A DNA stretch of 64,000 nucleotides from Gordonia lacunae (lineage in GTDB: Bacteria > Actinomycetota > Actinomycetes > Mycobacteriales > Mycobacteriaceae): assembly GCF_002149015.1 (NCBI RefSeq), contig NZ_NGFO01000012.1, positions 90,501 through 154,500 on the forward strand, given 5' to 3'. The translations under genes were made by a program, and so were the position numbers. How positions within the stretch are numbered: the stretch's first letter is position 1; each line of letters begins with the position of its first letter. Under the pieces are notes generated by a model, which had not been told where the DNA came from, did not search any database, and saw only the letters and a list, made by a program, of their open reading frames with translations. This document shows, piece by piece, positions 58,314 through 64,000 of the stretch.

Positions 58314-59605
58314 CAGTCCAGTTGCGGTGGCGCGATCCGGGTCTCGGGCCGGTCTCGTGGCACGCGCACCCGGAGCGCGCCGGGCGTGATGGTGCACCGC
58401 ACCGGTGTGGTCAGCTGTAACGATTCGCCGTCGACGCCGACGGGGATGACCTCGGCGGCGGCGTCGACGGTCACCTCGGTGGCGGTCCGCAGGACGAGTC
58501 CACGGTCGTGCGTGCGCCGCAGGAGGCCGACGGCCTGCCGGGTGTCGGACACCGAGATGGTGACGACCCCGAGGCGTCCCTCGTCGATGCGGGTGCGCCG
58601 GCCGAGTCCGGCCACGTCGTTGGTGGCGTACGGGCCGTTGCTCACCAGGATCGCCTGGGCGCCGGAGACCTCGTCGTCGCCGATGGCGGCTCGCAGACCC
58701 GACGTCGACCCGTTGCCCAGCAGGTCGGGAAGCATCCGTAACACCGTGCGCGTCTTGTCATCCCGATATTGGGGACTCTGGACGACCTCGGCGTAGATGC
58801 CGAAGGACGCGTTGTTGACGAACGGGCGGCCGTTGATGTGGCCGAGGTCGACGCGGAACTCGACGCCGTCGCGCAGTGCGTCGAGGCACCGGGCGGGATT
58901 CTGACGGTCGAGTCCGAGATCGAGTGCGAAATGGTTCCGGGTGCCGGCACTGACGACCAGGAAGGGCACGTCGGATTCGGCCGCCACGCCCGCGACGAGC
59001 GCCTGGGTGCCGTCCCCGCCCGCGACCCCGAGCAGGTCTGCCCCGCGGGCCACGGCGTCCCGCGCCAGCTGGACCACGTCGATCTCCACCGGCCCGTCGA
59101 GCAACGCGACTTCGGCGCCCAGGGCTTCGGCCGCACGCTGCAGGTCGAAGCGGACGACCTTCCCGCCACCCGAGCGCGGATTCATGATGATGAACGGGCG
59201 GTGGACCTCCGGCGCCGGATGTTCGGGCATCAGTGAGTCGATGCGGGACGGTCGGAGTGCGCGACGGCCGCATCCGACGGCGGCGGCGGCCAGCAGCGCG
59301 GCGACGATCACCACCCAGAGCTGACGTTCGCGGATGAGGAACACCACGAGCAGCGGGATGGGCGCGACGGCGAGGACTCCCGCCACCGCGCGCACGACTC
59401 CCCGGCTGATCAGGAACCAGTACAGCGCGACGACGATGACCACGACGCAGCCGACGCAGATGAGCAGCAGGCCGAGCAGTCCGAGGATGCCCGCGGCGGC
59501 GACGGGCAGCAGGATCGCGACCACGGCCAGCGCCATGGCGGCGCGCGCCCACCACCTGCGCGTCGCGGGCGGCGCGACCTCGGCGGCGACCGACGCCTGG
59601 CTCAT
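58268..59605 (-). CDS. Diacylglycerol kinase-like lipid kinase with N-terminal membrane helices
   Basis: A 445-aa protein. Residues 20-112 carry about four hydrophobic helices. The catalytic DAGK domain follows: FIIMNPRSGGGKV (about 138), LGVAGGDGTQALVAG (GGDGT nucleotide motif), VSAGTRNHFALDLGL and NNASFGIYAEVVQ. It may phosphorylate diacylglycerol or a related lipid, or sphingoid bases. Its ATG overlaps the stop of the upstream membrane protein (ATGA), so the two form an operon. Confidence 0.87.
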   Translation of the reverse strand: MSQASVAAEVAPPATRRWWARAAMALAVVAILLPVAAAGILGLLGLLLICVGCVVVIVVALYWFLISRGVVRAVAGVLAVAPIPLLVVFLIRERQLWVVIVAALLAAAAVGCGRRALRPSRIDSLMPEHPAPEVHRPFIIMNPRSGGGKVVRFDLQRAAEALGAEVALLDGPVEIDVVQLARDAVARGADLLGVAGGDGTQALVAGVAAESDVPFLVVSAGTRNHFALDLGLDRQNPARCLDALRDGVEFRVDLGHINGRPFVNNASFGIYAEVVQSPQYRDDKTRTVLRMLPDLLGNGSTSGLRAAIGDDEVSGAQAILVSNGPYATNDVAGLGRRTRIDEGRLGVVTISVSDTRQAVGLLRRTHDRGLVLRTATEVTVDAAAEVIPVGVDGESLQLTTPVRCTITPGALRVRVPRDRPETRIAPPQLDWLQLWYLAWQPRRAA

Positions 59606-61089
59606 ACGGTCTCGTCGACGCGGGTCGCCTCACCCGGCGGCGGTGACTCCGGGTCCGGTCTCGGCTCGTGCCGTGTCTCCTCGACCGGTATCTCCTCGTC
59701 CGGTGTCTCCTCGTCCGGGGCCCAGTTCTTCGCCGGCCGGATGGCGAGTTCGAGGATCAGCAGGGCGAGGAGCCCGAAGACGGCGATGAGCAGGACCACC
59801 AGCCCGGTCGGATAGCTCCAGAACACGAGGAGTAGTGCGGCGACGCCGATGATCGCGCTGCGCAGCGCGATACGTGCGCGGAACAGGCTCTCCTCGAAGG
59901 CATTCGGCGGGCGCGATCGACGCATCCGCTGCACCGAGTCGAGACCTTGACCGAATCCACGCCGAACCGCCGTGGCCGACGCCGACCCGCCCAGCAGGTA
60001 GGCCCCGACGGCGACCACGAGGCCGAGGACGGCCACCGCTCGCAGGGCCAGACGTAACGGATCGAGCACGGTGTCGATGGCGGCGGATGCGGCATCCGGA
60101 GCGAGGATGTCGGGGGGCATCGCATCGAGGTAGAGCGCTCGCCCCATCAACAACCCGATGGCCAGGACGAGCATCGCGAGGACCAGCGAGAGTCCGGCGA
60201 GCGACAGCGCCCGCATCCGCCGGCCGCGAGGTGCGACCGCGACCGCGGCGAAGGCGAGTGCGATCGTCAGCCAGGGGAGCACGTCGGCGGCGGTGTCGAG
60301 CGCCGAGACGGCGCGCTGCGCGCGAACGAGTTCGGGTGATCGGAAGAGGACGAACTGCTTGTCGACCGCGGGGATCTTCTCGGCGAAGGTGAATCCGCGA
60401 TCGAGGAGGCGCGCCTTGACGTTGTCGATCACGGTGCCCAGCGAGATGCTCACCGTGCCGGAGTCGTCGACGGTCACCGACGAGGGGCCGACATCGCCGG
60501 TCACCACCGCCACGAGCGCGGTGTGCGCAGCCCGATTGGCCTGCAGCCACAGTGATTCGAACTGATCGCTCGCGACGAACGACGACACGGTCTGCTGGAC
60601 GAACGAGCGGGCCTGGCCGGCGAGGACCGGGGCGAGACCCTCGACCGCACGATCGACGCGCGGTGCGTTCTCGGTGGCCGGGACCGCGTCGGTCAGGGCG
60701 GTCAGCGCGGCCGCGGTGAGCGCCTCGACGTCGATGCGACCGAAGATCTCATCGGTGATCGTGTTCGAGATCTCGGCTTGGACTGCGGGATCCGAGGCGA
60801 GTGGCGCGACGGTGCTGACATAGCGGTCGGTGTCGAGGATCTCGCCGCGGACGAACCGTGACGTCACCGAGGTGATCGCGAGAACCGCGACGAGGACGCA
60901 CAGGACAGCGACCGCGAACCAGCGCCACCGGTGCCGCTGTGTCGAATCCGTGGCGGAGACCGGAGGACGGCCCCCGGTCTCCTGGCGCAGCTGTGCGACT
61001 TCGGCCCGGAGTCGTTCCAGTTCGGCGCGCTCGGAGTCGGTGATGCCGACGCTCGGCTCCGCACTCTGTGCGTTGGTGTCCGTGGTCAT
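59602..61089 (-). CDS. Multi-pass membrane protein of unknown function
   Basis: A 495-aa protein. A short coiled coil (ERAELERLRAEVAQLRQE, about 19-36) precedes transmembrane helix 1 (WFAVAVLCVLVAVLAITSV). A large extracytoplasmic domain follows (RYVSTVAPLASDPAVQAEISNTITDEIF, a pattern common in actinobacterial membrane proteins). More helices (about 275-365 and 405-455) and an acidic C-terminal tail with repeated DEET/EEIPVEE complete it. I cannot assign a function. The tail contains imperfect GDTGRGD-coding DNA repeats around 59680-59715. It is coupled to the DAGK-like gene. Confidence 0.75.
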   Translation of the reverse strand: MTTDTNAQSAEPSVGITDSERAELERLRAEVAQLRQETGGRPPVSATDSTQRHRWRWFAVAVLCVLVAVLAITSVTSRFVRGEILDTDRYVSTVAPLASDPAVQAEISNTITDEIFGRIDVEALTAAALTALTDAVPATENAPRVDRAVEGLAPVLAGQARSFVQQTVSSFVASDQFESLWLQANRAAHTALVAVVTGDVGPSSVTVDDSGTVSISLGTVIDNVKARLLDRGFTFAEKIPAVDKQFVLFRSPELVRAQRAVSALDTAADVLPWLTIALAFAAVAVAPRGRRMRALSLAGLSLVLAMLVLAIGLLMGRALYLDAMPPDILAPDAASAAIDTVLDPLRLALRAVAVLGLVVAVGAYLLGGSASATAVRRGFGQGLDSVQRMRRSRPPNAFEESLFRARIALRSAIIGVAALLLVFWSYPTGLVVLLIAVFGLLALLILELAIRPAKNWAPDEETPDEEIPVEETRHEPRPDPESPPPGEATRVDETV

Positions 61090-61117
61090 CTCGACCCCGA
61101 CCTGAAGGCCCGGATTC

Positions 61118-61546
61118 CTACCGGTACTCGGCCTTCGGCTGCCAGGTCGAGACGGCCCAGATGACCACGATGTCGAGAGCGATGATCAGGATCGACCACC
61201 AGGGGTAGTAGGGCAACCACAGGAAGTTGGCGATGATGGACAGGCCGGCGATCACGATCGCGGTGAACCGCGCCCAGGTCGCGCCGGTGACGAGTGCGAT
61301 GCCGACGCCGGCCATCACGACCCCGAGGGCGATGTGAATCCAACCCCACGTGGTGAAGTCGAGCTTGTAGACGTACTCGACGCCGCGGACGAAGACCTCG
61401 TCCTCGGCGACCGCGGCGATGCCCTGGAAGAGTTGGATGACACCGAGGACGATGAGGATGATCGCGGCGCCGATGGACGTCCCCGCGGCAATCCCCTGCG
61501 AGGTGGACGGTCGATTGTTCTCGTGGGTGGGTGCGGTGTGAGTCAC
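61118..61546 (-). CDS. DUF7144-type four-helix membrane protein
   Basis: A 142-aa protein with four transmembrane helices. LDFTTWGWIHIALGVVMAGVGIALVTGATWARFTAIVIAGLSIIANFLWLPYYPWWSILIIALDIVVIWA is the recognisable core of the family I know as DUF7144. Its function is unknown; relatives are common in actinobacteria. GTG 61546 (VTHTAPTHENN) follows AAGGG. It is 28 bp upstream of the next leftward gene and may be in the same transcript. Confidence 0.82.
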   Translation of the reverse strand: MTHTAPTHENNRPSTSQGIAAGTSIGAAIILIVLGVIQLFQGIAAVAEDEVFVRGVEYVYKLDFTTWGWIHIALGVVMAGVGIALVTGATWARFTAIVIAGLSIIANFLWLPYYPWWSILIIALDIVVIWAVSTWQPKAEYR

Positions 61547-61721
61547 GGTGACGCCCTTCTCTGGACAACTCTGACTGTGGACAACACGTACAGGTGGAGT
61601 GTCCTCCGAGTCATGGCGCCCCGCAAGCGTTCCGGAGATAGCGGGCGCAGAATTGTGACAACTGCGCCGCGCCCGGATGTGGTTGTCGCGCAGACTGTTA
61701 CGCGACCCTAACGAAGCGGGT

Positions 61722-64000
61722 TCAGTTCCGGGAGTGGGTGAGCCGCCAGATCCGGTCTCGCGACATCGGCGTCTCACAGGGCCTGATCCCCAGCGCCCGG
61801 CGGATCGCGTTGGCGAGCGCGGGCGCGACCGGGTTGTAGGGTGACTCGCTCATCGACTTGGCGCCGAACGGGCCCAATTCATCACTGGTGTCGGCGAAGT
61901 GGACCTCGGTCATCGGGACGTCGGCCATCTGTGGGACGCGATAGACCCGGAACACGTTCGTCACCGGCCGTCCCTGCTCGTCGATCATGATCTCCTCGTA
62001 CAGCGCTGTCCCGATGCCCTGCGCGACACCGCCTTCCACCTGACCGCGGCACTGCTCGGGGTTCATCACGGTGCCGGCGTCGGCCGCGTGGACCGATTGC
62101 AGGATGCGTACGGTGCCGGTGTCGACGTCGACCGCGACGCGGAACGCCTGCACGTTGAACGCGATGGATCGCATCTCACCGCGTTCGGCCCCCGCGGCGA
62201 CGGCGCGCGGGCCGGCGGGGTGGTCGACCCGGAACGACGGATCGACAGCGCCGATGAGGTCGGCGAACCCGAGGACCCGGCCGTCGACGAGTGCGCCGTC
62301 GGCGACGAGTCCGACCGCCGCGGGCTCGGTCCCGGTGAGTCGCGCGGCGGCCTCGACGAGGGCGTCCCGCAACGCGAGACAGGCCGAGTGGACGGCCTTT
62401 CCGGCGACGGTCGTCCCGGCCGAGGCGAACGCCCCGGTGTCGTGGGTGACGGCGTCGGTGTCGCCGTGCCACAGCGAGACCCGGTCCAGCCCGGTCGACA
62501 GGGCGGTGGCGACGATCTGGGCGTGCACCGTGGTGGTGCCGTTGCCGAACTCGGCGGTCCCGACGCCCACGTGGTAGGTGCCCGCCGCGTCGACCGCGAC
62601 GGTGACGTCGGCGAAGTGCCCGCGCGGGGCCATGGTGGCGATTGCGGCGATGGCCATCCCCTCACCCACGCGCCAGCGCTCGCCCGGCGGTGCCTCGACC
62701 CCGTTGCCCGCGCGCAGTGCCTGCTCGGCGAGGTCGAGACACTGGTCGAGTCCGTAGCTGCCGTAGACCAGGTCGACCTCGGGCTCGGCGCGCGCGATGA
62801 GGAGCGGATCGCCGTCGGCGACGGCGTTGCGCCGGCGGAATTCGAACGGGTCGATGCCGAGCTCGATCGCCAGTTCGTCCATCGCGCTCTCCACGGCGAA
62901 GACCACCTGGCCGAGGCCGTACCCGCGGAACGCGCCCGAGGGCGGGTTGTTGGTGTAGACGACTTCGGCGTCGAGGCGCTTGACCGGGCAGTTGTACACC
63001 GACACCGATTCGGCGCACGCGTGGAACATCACGCCGATCGCGTGGTTGCCGTAGGCGCCGGTGTCCGACAACAGGTTCACCCGCAGGCCCGTGAGCCGGC
63101 CGTCCGTGTCGGCGCCGACGTCGACGGTGACCCGCATCGGATGCCGGAAGGTGGTGCGGGTCAGCTCGTCGGTTCGCGTCATCTCGTAGGCGCACGGCTT
63201 GCCGGTCCGGAGCACGGCGAGGGCGACGAGGTCCTCGGTCAGCATCTCCTGTTTGCCGCCGAATCCGCCGCCCACCCGGGCGCTGAAGACCCGGATGCGC
63301 TCGGGCGGCAGGTCGAAGAGGAGCGCCAGTTCGTTGCGGACGAGGAACGGGACCTGCGTGCTGGTCCGGATGACGAGGCGGCCGTGCTCGTCGAACCACC
63401 CGATCGAACCGTGTGTCTCGAGCTGGGCGTGTGAGACCCGTCCGCTTGACCAGGTGCCGTGCACGGTCGCCGACGACGCGGCGAGGGCGGCGTCGACGTC
63501 ACCGCCGAAACCCTCGTGGAAGGTGGCGACGACGTTGCGGTCGGCCTCGGCGACCCGGTCGGCGGGAGTGCGATCGGGATGCAGCAACGGCGCTCCGGGG
63601 GTCCGGGCGTCCTCCGGGTCGAATACAGCGGGCAGCACGTCGTAAGTGACGTCGATCAGGGCCATCGCCTGGTCGGCGACGGCCGGAGACGACGCGACCA
63701 CCGCGGCGACGCGCTGGCCGACGAACCGCACGACCGGGTCGAAGACGAGCGTGTCGTCGGGATCCTCCAGGCGGCTCTCGTGTCGACCCGTGGAAAACCT
63801 CGGGGTCGAGACGTTCTCGTGGGTGAGGATCAGTTCGACACCCGGTAGTGCAGCCGCGTCGGTGGTGTCGATGGCGGTGATCCGTGCGTGCGCGTGCGGC
63901 GAGCCGAGCACGTGGATGTGCAACGTCCCGGCTGTGGGCACGTCGAAGGTGTACGGCTCGGTGCCGGACACCACCCGTCGGGCCGCGAGCGGGTTGACCG
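61722..64000 (-). CDS. Xanthine dehydrogenase-family molybdoenzyme, large-subunit part (N-terminus beyond window)
   Basis: At least 759 codons, open at the right edge. The visible start VNPLAARRVVSGTEPYTFDV already corresponds to the first molybdenum-domain segment. Then come LGSPHAHARI, the pterin-binding GGGFGGKQ motif, AFRGYGLGQ and EFGNGTTTVHAQI. The segment holding the active-site Glu reads GPFGAKSMSESPYNPVAPALANAI (GxGE replaced by SMSE, Glu kept). It likely hydroxylates a purine, N-heterocycle or aldehyde. Whether Fe-S domains are fused upstream cannot be seen. GTG 63974 is in frame but too late to be the true start. Confidence 0.88.
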   Translation of the reverse strand, partial: VNPLAARRVVSGTEPYTFDVPTAGTLHIHVLGSPHAHARITAIDTTDAAALPGVELILTHENVSTPRFSTGRHESRLEDPDDTLVFDPVVRFVGQRVAAVVASSPAVADQAMALIDVTYDVLPAVFDPEDARTPGAPLLHPDRTPADRVAEADRNVVATFHEGFGGDVDAALAASSATVHGTWSSGRVSHAQLETHGSIGWFDEHGRLVIRTSTQVPFLVRNELALLFDLPPERIRVFSARVGGGFGGKQEMLTEDLVALAVLRTGKPCAYEMTRTDELTRTTFRHPMRVTVDVGADTDGRLTGLRVNLLSDTGAYGNHAIGVMFHACAESVSVYNCPVKRLDAEVVYTNNPPSGAFRGYGLGQVVFAVESAMDELAIELGIDPFEFRRRNAVADGDPLLIARAEPEVDLVYGSYGLDQCLDLAEQALRAGNGVEAPPGERWRVGEGMAIAAIATMAPRGHFADVTVAVDAAGTYHVGVGTAEFGNGTTTVHAQIVATALSTGLDRVSLWHGDTDAVTHDTGAFASAGTTVAGKAVHSACLALRDALVEAAARLTGTEPAAVGLVADGALVDGRVLGFADLIGAVDPSFRVDHPAGPRAVAAGAERGEMRSIAFNVQAFRVAVDVDTGTVRILQSVHAADAGTVMNPEQCRGQVEGGVAQGIGTALYEEIMIDEQGRPVTNVFRVYRVPQMADVPMTEVHFADTSDELGPFGAKSMSESPYNPVAPALANAIRRALGIRPCETPMSRDRIWRLTHSRN

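Noticed and set aside
61899..63434. Long plus-strand open frame opposite the molybdoenzyme
   Set aside because: The minus-strand protein has clear molybdopterin motifs; the opposite frame has none.

Overview
The window is a 64 kb chromosomal stretch of a high-GC actinobacterium of the order Mycobacteriales, most likely a Gordonia or close relative. This rests on protein families, not on a search. Many genes have recognisable Mycobacterium tuberculosis counterparts in similar local groupings: nmtR/ctpJ, folD-DUF3017, metX/metY, trpS with a YhjD-type membrane protein, sdhCDAB with cdd-deoA-add, upp/punA/amiA1/lpdA/glpD, and nei2-lhr. Start codons are often GTG, genes commonly overlap by 1-4 bases, and there is an actinobacterial SAM-IV riboswitch and a mycobacterial-type SOS box. 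I see no insertion sequences, prophage genes, CRISPR arrays or tRNA/rRNA genes. It reads as conserved core chromosome with a few lineage-specific genes.

Left part (1-20 kb): the N-terminal part of a two-domain SDR/acyl-CoA reductase (AcrA1 type) is cut by the window edge. It is followed by a nickel/cobalt efflux module, CtpJ P1B4-ATPase with its ArsR sensor NmtR and a palindromic operator. Next come an enoyl-CoA hydratase and the SOS-controlled error-prone polymerase DnaE2 with a perfect LexA box. After a DUF167 protein, TrmL, a threonine dehydratase-like enzyme, FolD and a DUF3017 protein comes an Hsp70-like membrane protein with a proline-rich tail. The methionine genes metY-metX run leftward behind a SAM-IV riboswitch. 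A secreted PE-PPE-domain hydrolase, an MFS transporter and an iron-storage pair (bfr, bfd) with candidate IdeR boxes close this part.

Middle part (20-43 kb): exonuclease III, TrpS, a YhjD-type membrane protein, a DacB carboxypeptidase with a class I glutamine amidotransferase, a small secreted protein, and a P450 with an in-frame 36-bp tandem repeat divergent from a TetR regulator. The sdhCDAB operon runs leftward and diverges from the nucleoside-salvage operon cdd-deoA-add, with a strong IdeR-like box between them. Upp and PunA extend the salvage theme. A two-gene cassette (EspC-like small protein plus WXG-like/NlpC-P60 protein) suggests type VII secretion. An enoyl-CoA hydratase/M20 amidohydrolase pair, a GGCT-fold protein and the LpdA-type flavoprotein follow.

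Right part (43-64 kb): a PPE-like Gly/Pro-rich protein with a small unknown gene, the divergent glycerol genes glpK and glpD, a PNPOx-like protein, Nei2 with the giant helicase Lhr, a cobalamin riboswitch followed by cbtB-cbtA and an apparently catalytically dead histidine-phosphatase-like protein, an acyl-CoA dehydrogenase, a diacylglycerol-kinase-like protein with a multi-pass membrane protein, a DUF7144 membrane protein, and the C-terminal part of a xanthine dehydrogenase-family molybdoenzyme running off the right edge.

The regulatory layer is the richest aspect: metal sensing (NmtR operator, IdeR-like boxes), two riboswitches, an SOS box and several convergent terminators. I did not find a convincing wholly new system. 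The best candidates for something undescribed are the pseudo-phosphatase in the B12/cobalt operon, the EspC-like/NlpC cassette, and two protein-coding tandem repeats.
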